Assembly: GCA_037976565.1 (NCBI GenBank)
Contig: CP137680.1
Span: 17,294,374-17,358,373, forward strand
DNA length: 64,000 nt
Reading direction: 5' to 3'
From: Mesocentrotus franciscanus
Taxonomy: Eukaryota; Echinodermata; Echinoidea; Camarodonta; Strongylocentrotidae
Below are positions 12,876 to 27,040 of the stretch, one piece after another. Position 1 is the stretch's first letter, and each line of letters starts with the position of its first letter. A program made the translations under genes and the position numbers. The notes beneath the pieces are model-generated. The model did no database searches, was not told where the DNA came from, and was given only the letters and a program-made list of their open reading frames with translations.

Positions 12876-15794
12876 TTTTCAGTTTCCGTCCAATTTCTGA
12901 CTAAACGCAAGTGGTATCCTAGCTAGCTTTCCCGTCAGTCAAATTATGTCTACCTAATTTTTTTCTTTTAGCGATTAAACAGATTAAAGAATATCGATTG
13001 GTTTCATCCTAATCCTCTTCGTCCCATGCACTTCAAATTTTGTTAAGAAACGCGGGGATGATGTGACATTTGTCGTACTTTAAGTCAACTTATCTTCAGC
13101 AAAGCGTTTTAATAAAACATGTTATCCGCCACAGCCACACGAATGACATGCCAAACCATTGTCATGTGACTATCTGCTGAGCTAGATTATCTTTAAATGT
13201 TTTTTTACTTCTATTTCTTTTAAGTTTCAGACAGACGTCATAGATTCCTAGGTTTCGTCTTAAATATCATAAATTCTTTCACCAACCCATCGAAACAAAG
13301 CAGTATATGTTAGTATATGTCATATGTATTTCCCATGTGCATTTAAACGACATTTTGATCCGTTCAAATTTCCAACATAGTATTTCTGTTTATTTTTGTG
13401 TACACGTGTTCTTCATCTCTCAGTTTCGACTAGGAATTAGGTTTAGCCAATATGCCTAACCCAGTTGCATTAATGCTTCGCGTATCACATTTCACCAGGG
13501 TATTTAAATCAAGCCCATATTCATGGGGAGAAAGTACATGTTGAATAAGATATAATTTTCTGGATTAATCAAATTCTACGATTTATTGATTTGATTTAAA
13601 AGATGACAGTGGGTTAAATTGTCATTCATAATCGCAATGATATAGACTTGTTAATTACTCAGTTGACCTGATTATCATCAATGTGTATATGATACTAAAG
13701 GACCAGTCGTTTTTATTTATTTATTTATCTTTTTATATTTTTTTGAGGGGTCGATTCGGCATTCATATAAGTTGACTTCAACAGTTTTATATTTGATACC
13801 AGTCAATCTCTCTGCCTGTATAAGGTATACATGTATATCACAACCATAAATGGTATTTCTATCGAAGCATCAGTGAACATTTTGAAAATGATTCACTCAC
13901 TATAGCTCGTTATGGGCTTTCCAAAAAGCTATTTAAGGCAAGATTCGCTCAACCTGAAGGTAGTAGAAGTGAAGTGTCGCTATGGAAATTCGTCATGATG
14001 CCTAAAAATTGCCAATTTAGAGGCAGAAATGAACGATTCGCCTCCCCTTCAGAGACAGGCTAAGGTTGATGGACGGCAGAGTAAACGCAAGAAGAGCGTT
14101 TGATTTAACTATCAGCCTGTGAAATACAATAAAGAAAGACTACACTCATTTCTTAGGTGCGACGGAGAAGCTTATGAGATAATGTGATTGGAATGAGTTG
14201 TGTTATCCTTCAATCTGTCACCCATACTCATTTTCAAGCTGCGCACAATGGCAGTACAATGTTACCGCGATCTGATCTGAAGTGTGGCGATTTTCATAAT
14301 ACTCCATCCAATTTCATAATACACCACCAACAACAAAAAAGAGATGATGAAGAAAAAAAAAAAGAATTATGAACGATGAGATGATAGATTTCAAATAATG
14401 ATAATTTGCTTTTTCATTCAAATTAAAAGATGGCGTTTACTGATCGAAATAATGGAAATGGAAACTGATGGAAAGTATGGAAATAGGTTTTCAAAGCAAA
14501 GGAAGCAATGAAGCTGCAGAAGCAAATAGGTTAAAACTTAAACGGATGGCAATATAAATAATGATGTGCTGTTGCATAAAACAGGAAAGAATTACTATCA
14601 TAATTATGCACCGTTATAATATACAATTACATCTGCATTATTCCTTTCATATAATTGTATGAGACTAATGTAGTAGGGAATGCTGGGGCATTAGATCTCC
14701 ACAACAATAGCTGCACACGCCGTGTTTATCTCCTCCCCATAGGTTTCATTACAAATGACCCCTCTTGAATTAGATAACTATATTCATTGATTAACTGTTT
14801 GGATTAGGAAGTTGAAAGTTTAATTTTCAGATTGGTATCTGCACATCGGTGGCTGATGACTTAATACATATTATAGATGATAGATTTAGGAAATTAAGGA
14901 TGTTTAAGAATATTCGATCGAAATTTGATAGATATAATGGCAAGCACACTAAGCGATTTAAGCGGATACGATGAATATAATGAGAAACAGACATAGTGAC
15001 AGACATACATACTGATGGACAGATATAATCCCAGACAGGGAAGATAGCTGGAGTGATAAAATGGGGTATTTGTAAGCGCTAATCCTATTGGCTGAATGTG
15101 ATCACGTGACCTTCAACAATTCCTGTCAAACACTGCACCCAAGAAAAATCTGAATTTGTCGGTTCATACATTTTGCTATACGATTAGATGATTAGACCAC
15201 GCAACACATAGTATTTGTACGATATTGTATAAATATGTATACGAAAGATCATTTATGTCTACACACCTTTGAGTCTAATATGTCTATAAACACCGTCGTA
15301 TTCTGTCAAGCAGATATGTTAGGCACGCAGATGGAATTATATTTGCGCAGTAAATGAAAATGCTGTATTGTCAGGTAAATACACTGATAAACCAAAGTTG
15401 ACAGGTAAGAATATAGATTATGGATTGATAGAATAGACAAATTATAATAGATGAATAGATTATTATAGAAAGTCTATAGTTTCTCAGCTGCTATAAAAAT
15501 CCTGTTGTAATTTACATGTACATCTGATGATGATTCACCTTCACAACAATTATGGCGCCATATTTCTGATGAGAAAAAAAAAATGCGGAGGCTCCTCCCA
15601 TGCAATCAGTATTTTCTCTCCTGAAAATGTTTTGGGGCATGATTAAGCGTTCTAGATTGTCAATCTAACATAGACAGGAAGGGAGTTCTAGGTGAGGTAC
15701 GAAATACAAATGTGCATTTGTAGCAATGTCTCTCATGACACATTTGCAATCATAATGATTGCTGTCTCATTGAGCCACCATTCAAGCATACATT

Positions 15795-16060
15795 AATTAA
15801 CAGTCGGGCTGAAAGTTCTTTGGAGGTGACTCTCTGATAGTCCAGTCACACCGCCAAAAACGACTCCAAAGCGAACGATAACCTTGTCAATCTGGTCTCC
15901 AAAGTGTGAGTGGGTTAATAGAGATGACAATCGGGTTGGAAGTTCTTTAGGTGTGACTCTACAACCCCCAGTCACACTGCCAAACCTACTCCAAACCGAT
16001 CAACTCTTGGTCTTTTCAGGGTCATGAAACCTTTGTACGTTCTGTTATGACGGTGTGACT
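15795..16060. repeat. Degenerate tandem pair, about 122-bp unit
   Basis: Two copies share gacagtcgggctgaaagttc / gacaatcgggttggaagttc, then ggtgtgact, then cagtcacaccgccaaa...ctccaaa. A third ggtgtgactgggg motif follows at about 16051. The motif of complementary gtgtgact and agtcacac suggests a decayed inverted-repeat element. Confidence 0.5.
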
Positions 16061-17879
16061 GGGGTACTATATAGATGACACATAAGCTAATGGAAAGTTG
16101 ATGATGCAGAGAGCGACGGGATTGAGTAATAAACTGGGGGAGAGTCTGATCACCGTGGCCATGAAAATGACAAAGACAATGGAATGGTGACAGTATCAAA
16201 GCAATGAAAAGGTGCAAAGGGGCAATAGGGGCAAGCGCCCCCTACTCCGCCATCAAAATGGCGAAAACAGTACAACAGAGAGAATGGGATGAAGAGGGAA
16301 CATGTAACTCCGACTCCGAGAATAGAGAGGGGAAAGCAACCTACCCCCTGAAATATACGAACCCATCATCCGACACCGTGTCCTTAATGATATTGCCCCC
16401 GTTCTCTTGTATTTCATCCATCTACAGTAGTACATGTAAGACCAGTACATCCTCCCAATGGCACCAGTGCCCCCCCCCCCCTCCCCCGAATGGCTAGCCC
16501 CATTCCACACCACAGATCAGGGCAATAAGAGGTATAGGACTAAGCTATACGATACCCCCTCTCCCTCCCCCCAAAATGTATGAAATGATATGGAATTATT
16601 GACTATAGTGACACTATATCAGTACAATTGGGGGAAGGAGCAGGCTGTATGAACATGACAAAGAAAATAGAATGGAGACACTACCACTACCATGAGAGCA
16701 AAGTGCACGCGACCCCCCTTCATAATCAAATGAAACCGATGGACACTTCCCAAAATATAGACAAAGTATCCAACGCTTGCCTCAGATATAGATTCTCGAA
16801 CTCTTCAAATAATCCCACACAAACTGAAGATACACACCGCACTCAGTTTGGAAGATCATGGACATGGCCGTCAGCCCTTAAACTTAAAAAGGTCTGGATA
16901 TAAAAAAAATATCGGGATGGAGCACTCCAAATTATGAGTAAATAAGCCTGATGAGAGAAGCAGGCATTAATCAGCGCGATTATTAATTAATTTCAATCTC
17001 CCTAATGAGTAAATGCTGAGGCGACAGCACACAAAGGCCCAAAACCACCTCTCTCTCTCTCTCTCTCTCTCTCCCAAACACCACTTTAACGCTTAAAGAT
17101 AAAATGGAGTATTGAAAATGCAGTTGCATTGTGAAAGATTTCGTCTACTAGTCATCGTAAAGGATGATTATGCAGTAGACATAAGAATATTATGTAGTAT
17201 ATAAGAATGGTTCTGTATTTTGACGTTTTGGAAACGTAAAAATGATAGCAAATTGATCCAAACTCTGCGAAAATCACGAAAGCATTGCAGCATATATAAT
17301 AATGGGACTAAACACTTATGTGACATCAAATTTCGATATAAAGTCTTTAAAGTCTTAAGATATCATTAGTCCAAAAATATATTTTGTAAGAGTATAGTGC
17401 TTTTCATGTGTCATTGCCACTATTATCTATTCTTTCACAAGTCAATAAATCAATTATGACGAGAAAGCTCACAAGTAATATTTTTTCTCACTTTCACCAA
17501 GCACTCCATCTTCTCTTTAATCATTTGTTCGCAATAGAGACAGATGACAAACCAAGGCCATGGCCAATGCGGATCGCTACATGATTGGAAAAGACAATGC
17601 CTTATATGAAAGAGTAAATGCATAGAAAATTTTAATGATGGAGTATGCTACTATGATGTATACCATGCTTTTTGAGCTCAGTACTGCGCCGCCATTCATG
17701 AATATTTCCCCTTTGTATCATCATTTATTCATTGATATCTTACTTACTCATCGATGAGGCGCCACATATTAACTGTAAGATGTTACTACAAGGGAGAGAA
17801 AGAAAAAGAGACGGGGTATAGAAGGGGTGGAATAGGGAGGGAGGGAGAAAGACTGAGAAGTAAAAAGAGCGAGAAATCA

Positions 17880-17977
17880 AGAGAGAGATGGAGAGAGTGA
17901 GATTATCATCAAGAGTGAAAAACAGAGAAAGAAAGAAGAAAGAAGGAATTAAGGGACTAAGAGAGAAGAGGAAAACT

Positions 17978-18062
<85 letters not shown>
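17880..18062. repeat. (GA)n microsatellite
   Basis: Purine-rich from about 17780, pure or nearly pure GA from about 17980 with a few gagac interruptions. A shorter (CT)12 lies at about 17051-17074. Confidence 0.9.
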
Positions 18063-21000
18063 CGGGGGTTTGAAAATCCTGAGGATGCATGCAACAGATT
18101 ACAGGGAAGGTTGCTATGAACAAGGAGTTAGCCTAGGTTTTGTTATGAATTCATAGCTCAAAATCAAGGTAAACCGTTTCATGTAATCTGTTATGTCATG
18201 TTTTAGATCATTATTATTATTTTCAGTTTCACTGTTCTACAAGTAGGCCTATTATTTCTTATCCATAACAGTTTTTGTTCATAAATACATGACATTGAAT
18301 AGTTTATATGGGAAAGTAACCAATCACTTTTTCTTCTCTCCACACTATAAGCTAAACATTTTTTTTCACGAGAGAGTTATTAATGGTTTCAGCTATGCAC
18401 TTCATCGACAAACTTGCATACTGATAGGAAACATCTACAACCTCCACCTCGTTGTCACGGGAAATTGTTTTACCGAAAACAAACGTTTATGTTTCTCCCC
18501 TGATAACATGTGCCCATGTGGTACGAATTTAGTTACCCCCTAATGGACTCCGACTCCTGACGACATTCACCGATGTTTGGCCGAGATGTGTGGCACTGCG
18601 GTAAATGTGCGGTTAAAACCACACCAAAACGAACCGTATTTTTGGTCAAGATGTATGCTTTTCTATATCCCATGAGTCTATATTTCTTGGATGTACATGA
18701 ATATTGTGAGTAAACAGGACGATAATACTGAAAATCTGTTTCATTCTTCCTTTTGGCGGTCAGATACTGCAAATCTCGATCATAAAGATATTATGTATGC
18801 TTCTAAAAGGAATCCATCCATTACTGGTTGGAGACATTGGCGCCGAGCATGTTAAAATCTTATCTAAGCTTCTAATCATACATGAGAACTGTACCAATTA
18901 ACGTTTGCAAAAACATAGGAAAGTACCATTTAAGTATGAAACTACGATTGGGGGCATTGATTAGAATTGAACATACTTCGTCATGTTTTCGGTACCCACA
19001 TAGTAGATATATTATAATGAGTTATGTATCAATTGAAAGAATGATAAAGTAAGATTAAGAGGATGTGATGGAGGGGGAATAATGCTAAAGAAGAATAAAC
19101 TTACATGGTTATTTACAAAGAAAATCTTTCAAGAGAAATAGCTGTTCGTTTACGGCATGGTCAGTATTAAAGCTAGAATGTACGTGGTGTGTCTTACAGT
19201 TTTACATGGGAAAATCATGGTGTATTTGCCTTGCTATTCCATTTCATATTTGTGTGCTTCCATAACGCTTTCTTCCACACAAACATATTCTTCAAACCGC
19301 TCAATGTAAATTAGCACAATTTTACGTATCGCGAGTCTCTACAACATGCACAATATGTTCAACCTGATTTTGTAAAGCCTGAAATGTATCTAAATGTGAG
19401 TGACGAATGGTGCGAATTTGAATAGATTCGATCGTGACGGTACTGAATAAATGAAAAGATTTGACTCTGTAAACAGCATCAGACCAACAACACACACAAA
19501 TCTATGCTCATGATCGTGACAATGCGACTTTGAAATTGATACCACGCATTATGTTCGGTTATTTGCATGATAATGGATGCTATGTGACTCAATCAATGTC
19601 AACATGAGTTCCTTCGGCTTCATAAAAATCCTAAACCGTGTACATATTGTGAACTTGCATTTGTGTAGAAAATGTGCGTCCCTACAAATAGAACTGAATC
19701 CTCTAAGAAACATGCATAACATACGAAAGCCTAGATAATCGTATTTTGATGTTTTTGCTTAATTTGGCTGGATAATCATGCTCACTGTCCTGTTTGGTAT
19801 ACTGATAATATGAAAACTAATTCGTTAGCTTCTCCTCTCTTGTGCTGGTATCTCCTTGTTTGATGTCGTGTGTATAGAAGCAATGTAACATTAGATGGAT
19901 CGCACTTCAAAGTATGCTCTTACATTTCCAATAATACAAGTTTATGACTTGGAGCATGTAATTTTAGCCACATGTTTGTGTAGTCCAACGCATGCACATA
20001 CTGTGCTACATGACATTGTAGCACTGCTGTGCAGGAAAGCTATACTTTTGTCAGTCAACGCGGTGTTCATCATTATTTCGTGATTTTTTAATTTTTTAAT
20101 TTTGATGGTTCCAAAACCTCAAATGATACCCATTGATCCTTACTAATGTAAAACACAATCTTCTTCTTCTTCTTCTTTCGTATAAGATTCTGCAGCTTCT
20201 GTGACAAAAACCAAGGCAGGAGCATCATCATTCTGGCACAAGTTGGAGTTCATTGATGTCTCCTGAGTGTCCTGGGAGCCTTCAATCATTTTCAACCGTC
20301 GAAAATAAATCTTTCAAACTGCAAGTTCACCACCATGTTAGCAGTCAACAAGAGTGTAATGGACTGAAAGGTTATGGTTTAGTTTCCCTTTAAAAGTGGG
20401 CTAAACCGGTCCTCCCTTTCCTCTCTTGCCTGCCCGCTCTATCCTGTATCCGCCATGTTGGCCTTCCTAAACCATGTTACATTCTAAGATAATGTTCATA
20501 TCAGAGGAACGGTGACCTTTTAAAAACTCAACCATATAACAAATTATAAGCCCCTCTCGCACTTCAACAAGTTGGGTGCCGGGCTGCACCCCAGAAAGTA
20601 TGGCTTAGTTCGTAGAGTAATCTGGACAACTCGGGGTGTTTCGGCATAACTCGGGGTGTTTCGGCATAACTCGTAATGACTTCATGAGCAATGTTGGCCT
20701 TACTCCAATGAAGATTCAAAGCCCATTATATACATTTTGAACTTTGGGGACAGTCTTCAAATACTTGAACTGCAATCTGACATAGACACTTTTTAAGCCA
20801 CCGTTATCTCTCGAGATTTGAGACTCAAATTGACTTGAATTGCCCATTTCTGTAAATGTCAAAGATCATTGTGGGGTCCTTTAAATCGCCCTTGGGGTAT
20901 AAAGTGGCTATCTACTTCTCTCATTAGTCGCTTCCTTACCAAACTTTCCAAGATACCTGTCGCTTACCTTTTTTTAAACACTTTTGTGGGAAAAAAACTC

Positions 21001-22237
21001 AAGGACCCGATTGTCAGTTTTTAATGTGTTTGTTCCACTCTCGCTTGATGTAATTAACCACAAACTGTTATTCTGTGAAATCATGGAAGGCGAATTCACA
21101 TTTTCGCGTGACCTTTTTTTAAGGAGGAAGAGGGGTGGAGGCAAGTCAATTTAAAGTGCAAGTCTCTCGATATAGCCTATTTTTATTGGGATGTTTTCCA
21201 TTCGGTTCATTTACTTTTCCGAATTCTCATTTTTGTGGGTTTATTTTTCAGAGGATATTAGATTTGTAAAAAGTAGTACAAACACAAGGAGCATTATTTA
21301 CTTCCCAAACAGGAACTATTATATTTTTAAGTTGTGTTTCATACAGACTAAGAATTTGTATGGACTATGTCTTGACGTGTGTATGGTGGTATTATCATAA
21401 AACCATTGCTAACGAATCCATATTTCACCTCGATACATTGACATAACGAATCAATATAGCGTGGGCTTGAAAAGAACCTAGTCCCGTTATCATGTCGGCA
21501 AAAAGGCAAAAAACAAAAAAATTACATCAAACTAAATCGAATTATTTATCGCCACGCGCTCGTACTTTGTTTTCGTGTTGTTCATTAATTGACCGCTGCT
21601 ACTTGAACAATGCTGTGATGACAGAAATGATTTTGAGAATCAACGGAAAACGCAAACTGCAGATGGGGAAACCACATGTATACATATTTTGCCTTTTCCA
21701 GGCAATTTCGTGAAGTGCGTCAAAATTTTAGGTTTAATCGAATTGAAATGAAATTTCATGGTCAATTTTGTAGCAGAGGTAAATACCTGCATTAACGAAG
21801 GAAAGGTTAATATGTAAAGCTTCGGTTTTTCTGCAAACCCGACATTTCATATCATCAGTACAACAGCGAACATATACATGTACTACTGAATGAGTAGCAT
21901 ATTAGAGGACAGTCGTCATTTATTATTTAGTATTGTTTTTATTATTGAATGGTTTATTAAAAATACTGAAAATAGCAGCCTGAGAGCTGAATTACAATCA
22001 GTTTAATACAATAAAATCTCGTGAGATACAAAGCAATATTAAAACAACTATTACATGAAGCTTACGAGAATACATACAAAGATAAAATTAATAAGATATA
22101 ATATTATTTAAAAACTAGGTATGATCAACATTATTCTAAAGGTTAACACATGGAGCTTATGAACCCATATTATATAGGTGTGTTAGATAAACATAAGATG
22201 CCCTGTGTAATCTTAACATCTAGTGTATGAGCACGAC

Positions 22238-22377
22238 ATCAGAAGAAGAAGAAGAAGAAGAAGAAGAAGAAGAAGAAGAAGAAGAAGAAGGAGAAAAAGA
22301 TGATAAACAAGAAAAGGTAGAAAATGAAGAAGAGAGTAAGAGATCTAGAGAGAAAAATATATATATATATATATAAA
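22238..22377. repeat. (GAA)n followed by (AT)n
   Basis: About 17 GAA units (22240-22290), then A/G-rich sequence and an (AT)n run at about 22356-22375. Confidence 0.9.
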
Positions 22378-23574
22378 TATACATTGTAGCAAGACGAAAG
22401 GAGAAGAGAGAAAGTGTGTGAAAAACCAAAGATATACATCGTGTTGATATCGGAAATTTCAAGTATACGACTATGGACCTTCATTGTAATTTCCATCAAT
22501 ATTTCACAAGCCATGACGGTATAGGATGCAGTTTAATCAAGATTTTTGATGCTTTGTGCATCGAATGGTGACCCCTTCTTCTGACTATATCGGTCATCCT
22601 CGGACACGCCACAAACACAATTCGGTCATATAAAAACTGATATCTACCACTCAAATATATTGATGTCTCACCGCTTACTTTACATTTAGATGGACAGGAT
22701 TTTATTTTGTAGCACGATTTTATATTGGGGGAAATCACACGCAGCCAACAATATTCTCCCTACCATATCCCACAATAGTATTATGAAGTGGAAGGGAATA
22801 TATTGAATTGAATTTTATTGCGGCCAGTATTGCCTCTAATTTTATATTTCACTTTCCTTTCCTAATGATGCTTGTATATTACACTTCATGTGCATGTACT
22901 CATTAAGTAGGTTTTCATTGATTTTTTTGAAATATCTCTTTCAAATATTCATTTTATGACCATACTTTCATCTCCTTTAGAGTAACAAAATGAAACCGTA
23001 AAGTAGTGACCTTTTGTCAAGGTATTCATGAATAGGCCTTTTATTACCGTGTGATTTACATGATATAATATTAAATTTTCGCCAACCTGCCATACAGGCC
23101 TATATATTTTCTGTCTTGAAGTACATAATAACGAAAGCTCTGATTATGACGAAGTACGAAACACATGCATTTCATCACGTTCGTGTGTTCCCACTTTCCC
23201 ATTTAGCATATTGTGCCAAAGTTATCTGCATAACAACAAGACCATCCAAGAGACACAACCTCCAGCCCAATGCCAAGAGAAGGAGTCAAGAGTGAGATGG
23301 CTTAACACCCCTTACAGTTACAGATCGTTCCAACAAAAACACTCCCCGGGTACCATTGCCCACAGGAAACCCTGTATTATAGTATCAAATTGTGGGAGGT
23401 CATTTCCAATTTGTCTGGTCACATCACTGTCAACGGCTCTATTCCTCGGGCGCTCTCTAGATGCCAGGTATCAACAATAAAACCATGGACCTACTAGCAC
23501 AGGTTGTCCGATCAAGAAAAGGGGAGGGTAGATGTGGTGGCATATGCGTATGTCTAGCCATTCAAAGGGCATAT

Positions 23575-23805
23575 ATATATATTTTTTTTTGGGGGGGGGG
23601 ATTCGCCTTAACAGGTTGATGAGAAGCGCGAGCACAGGGCCATGAAGACAGTGTAGGGAAAACATGGAGGGTCACATCGTCTTCTTTTCATGTCGACTAG
23701 TCACTAGTGGCATCTTCCTTTCTTCAATTCCCTCTATTTTTCACCCCACCCTCATTCGTTTGGGGCACGCCCCCCCCCCCATCCCCATTAGCTACGTCAT
23801 GGAGA
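23575..23805. mobile_element. Related MITE copy, left boundary unclear
   Basis: It shares the order of the 8302 element: G run, aggttgatgagaagcgcgag, a cttcttttc/tccctctatttttc half, tggggcacg plus C run, then ttagctacgtcatgg as a decayed right end. No target-site duplication was identified. Confidence 0.45.
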
Positions 23806-23807
23806 TA

Positions 23808-24240
23808 CATATCAGTGAAAACAAGACTGTGTCAATATTCCATTCCTCCTCATATACCAATGGGAGGAACGAGTCAACATCTTTCTCATCCAGAAGAAAC
23901 AAGGATCAAATCCAGTCTAACATTTAAGGTCACAAGATCACGGTCACCGTGAACTTTGACCTACAATGATTTATCAAAAGGTTCTGATGGTATGGATGTA
24001 TCCATAAAGGCTGTATCAATACCCAAATCTTCCTCCATGTACGCATGGGGAGAACAATTCTACGTCAGTCTCATCCAAAAGAAACAAGGATGAAATCCAG
24101 TTTAAGCTTCGAGATCACAAGGTCATAGTCAAAGACGCAAGGGGGCGTACTCGCCCCCTTCACGTCGTCTTGAACATAGCAGACGACACTTGCGCTGTGA
24201 CCCTTGACCTACATCACGATTCTCAATAGGTCCTGACATG
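23808..24240. repeat. Degenerate tandem pair of an AGGTCA/TGACCT-rich repeat
   Basis: Two copies of about 190 bp share cttcctccat, aatgggagga/catggggaga, tctcatccagaagaaacaag, gatcaaatccagt, then aaggtcacaagatcac and tgacctac. The second copy is interrupted by a short G/C hairpin-like insertion (gggggcgtactcgccccc) near 24140. Confidence 0.55.
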
Positions 24241-26840
24241 TATAAGTATGCATGGAACATTTCTCCTTTCACATTTCAAACCTACAAACAGGTAAGTTGA
24301 ACGTTATCTGAAATAATAATGATGACATTCTATTTTCGTTTTGTTTTGTTACACCCTAGCTTTAGCATACCACTCACTCTCTTCATGGTCTTCATATACT
24401 TGCAGAAAGCTGGTTACTATCAGGGAAATGTTTATAAATACGTTCGATCATCTGTGTAAATGGATATGTAATCTTTAATAGCGATTTTGTTTAGATATCA
24501 CATAGAAACATGACAGGTTTTCAAAAAAATTACTTCGTTTCTGCTGATTTGATGCAAAATTTTGACAGAAAAAGGAGAGGCAGAAAAGAAGACAGTCCGT
24601 TCATCTTTAAAAAGAAAACATTATTATAGCAACGTTAGTTTTCATAGTAATAAGGAAGTGTGACCCTGTTCATATTTTGGATATAGATATGTTCTAAGAA
24701 AATGTTTTCTTGAAATCTATAACTGTAAATACATGACAATGTTATGAAACAAAGGAAATCCGATATCGACCCCTTACTACTCCACTTAAAAAGAAGTAAA
24801 CAACATTCTTATGGATTATTTATTGCCAATCGTATAAAAGAGCTATAAAGCCAAATGAAACAAATAAGAAGTATGGGATCTTGTAAACAATGCACTTGGG
24901 CTCTACGTGATGAGGTTGCATGTAGGATGCGGTATTGTTAAAACGGATCAAATTTGATTCAGCTTTAACTGTCAACAATAATATTAATCATTGTAATAGT
25001 AATAAGGAAATAACGTAGTCATCCTGTTTATATTTTAGATATAGATATTTTCTATTTAGAAACATGTTTACTTGAAATCCACTAAACAATGGTACCGAAT
25101 ATCTACAAATAGAAACAAGCAAACAACAACAACAACAACACCAACAAGTTGAGCCTGAGGGAATATACTGTAGCGGCAGCACAATTAATTATCATTCTTC
25201 AATTTAGAATAAACATACATAAACCACTCATGCTACGACACTGCAAAGATTGTATACCGTTACCGAAAGCAAACTAAACAATAACAATGACAACCAAACG
25301 AAAGCTATAGGGAAATTAACGGCAACATAGTCAACATAATCCACATTCGAAGAAATTAATAAACCAAACAACCGATTAACCGATTGGCTGAAATCAAAGT
25401 CAGAATACAAATCGCGAGTAATAGTATTATTGGATCTTGCCAAATGTGAACTTGGGGTTTAAGGGGGACGGGGGCCAGGGTACAGGTGAGTGGGAGTGAG
25501 GGAGAGAGGGGGTGTATTGTTAAGCTTAGTTTAAAGAGATCCGTGAGAAAACGCTCCTACGGGAATATGCCCCCGTTATGGCTTTCCGTTTTCCACTGGG
25601 ACTGCTCCTCCGATTACCGAGTAACTAAATGCACTTGAACAATCGCTGGAATGGCTAAAGGGACATTCTTTTTAACGTCAATTGAATCTCGGTAATAATT
25701 TGGGGGAGGGTTTTAATAACACTGCTTCTTTTGACCCCAGCTCTCGTTGTTTACCTTTTCGGAGGGAATGGTGATTGTGATTTTTTGATGAAATGTTTCC
25801 TTCGCCCGTCATATTATGTCAACCTATCAAATTGTGTATATCTTTATTACATGAACAGCGTCACAAGAAGGTCAATATATACACAGAGGTGGAATGGCCT
25901 ACTAAATGCCAATGATGTATAAAGTGCACTGCGCATAGTTATAAGAGCCTTAGTAAAGATACATGTAGTGTCGGTAAACTTATTTGCGTGCAAAAGCATT
26001 ACTATTATTTTGTCCCAATGCTTCACACTGAAGTTTTCTCGAGTATTCACAGAATGGGAATGATTAAACATAATTATAAGATAAGCGAACGTTCGGGAGC
26101 AAAGTTTTGTTTATGCACTTCGGTGCTTAATTAACTACTACTTAATGACCGACTTTCATTTTCATATGGTTTAATGTAGCCTATACATTCGGCACATTGG
26201 GATTACATACATGTATCTGTATACGAATAGAACTACATTACTGTGGTTATAGACCTTATACAGTAGATAGAGAGAGATGTATATAATTTCTCCTTTTCAT
26301 AGGTTTGGAATGGTAAAGACTGAAAAAAAAAGGTTGGATAGCAATGTCTATGGCAGACAGTCATAACAATTGGAATATAGCCTGGGATATAGCTACAGTG
26401 CATATACATGTATACAAGTATTTTCCAGGCCTATACTGTATATATTAATACGATTTACATTTTCCATACATTTGATTTCTATTCATTTTATTTCAACACA
26501 TCTTATTTCTATATGTTTGATTTCTATATATTTAATATTATATTCACATTTATTTCATTTCTACATATATTTATTCCTATTTCATATAAAACACGTTCAG
26601 TGTACAAAGTGTGGCAGAAAGAAGGGGAAAATGGGGGGTACATCCATGTGCACTTTAAAATGCAGCCCATGAAGGCTGGCAAAATACAATGTTATTGCAT
26701 TGCTCCATTCCTAGCAACTCGACCATAATAGGATTACCCTTGAGGACGGTATCAATTATGTATACGAGGAATGGTTGATTTAACTTGCAATATTGGATTA
26801 TCATACGGGCGTGCTATGGGCTCAAAATGCTTTCTATACC

Positions 26841-27040
26841 CAAGTGGCGGATCAAGGGGGTGGAGAACATGTCCCCCCCACCAAAAAAAAAGAAAGGGAA
26901 GAATCATCATGGGGTGATGACCCTTTTTACCGAACGGCACACACACAAAATAAAATGATGACCTTTTTTTACATCTTTTTTTGCAAAATTGTCTGGCTTG
27001 TACCCCCCCCCCGCGCTAGACAATCCTGGATCCGCCACTG
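26841..27040. mobile_element. 200-bp MITE with GTGGCGGAT termini
   Basis: Left end CAAGTGGCGGATCAAGGGGG and right end TCCTGGATCCGCCACTG are imperfect inverted repeats. Flanks ATACC at 26836-26840 and 27041-27045 form a 5-bp target-site duplication. The interior has runs of C and A. The frames crossing it are chance. Confidence 0.75.

Larger units (their letters stand above)
12876..26835. other. No gene recognised
   Basis: AT-rich DNA between the 136-bp array and the 26841 MITE, with the repeats at 15795, 17880, 22238, 23575 and 23808. A G-rich stretch at about 25455-25490 (gggggacgggggccaggg...) could form a G-quadruplex. A 20-bp direct duplication (aactcggggtgtttcggcat) sits at 20628-20667. 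No exon with credible splice sites was found. Confidence 0.45.
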
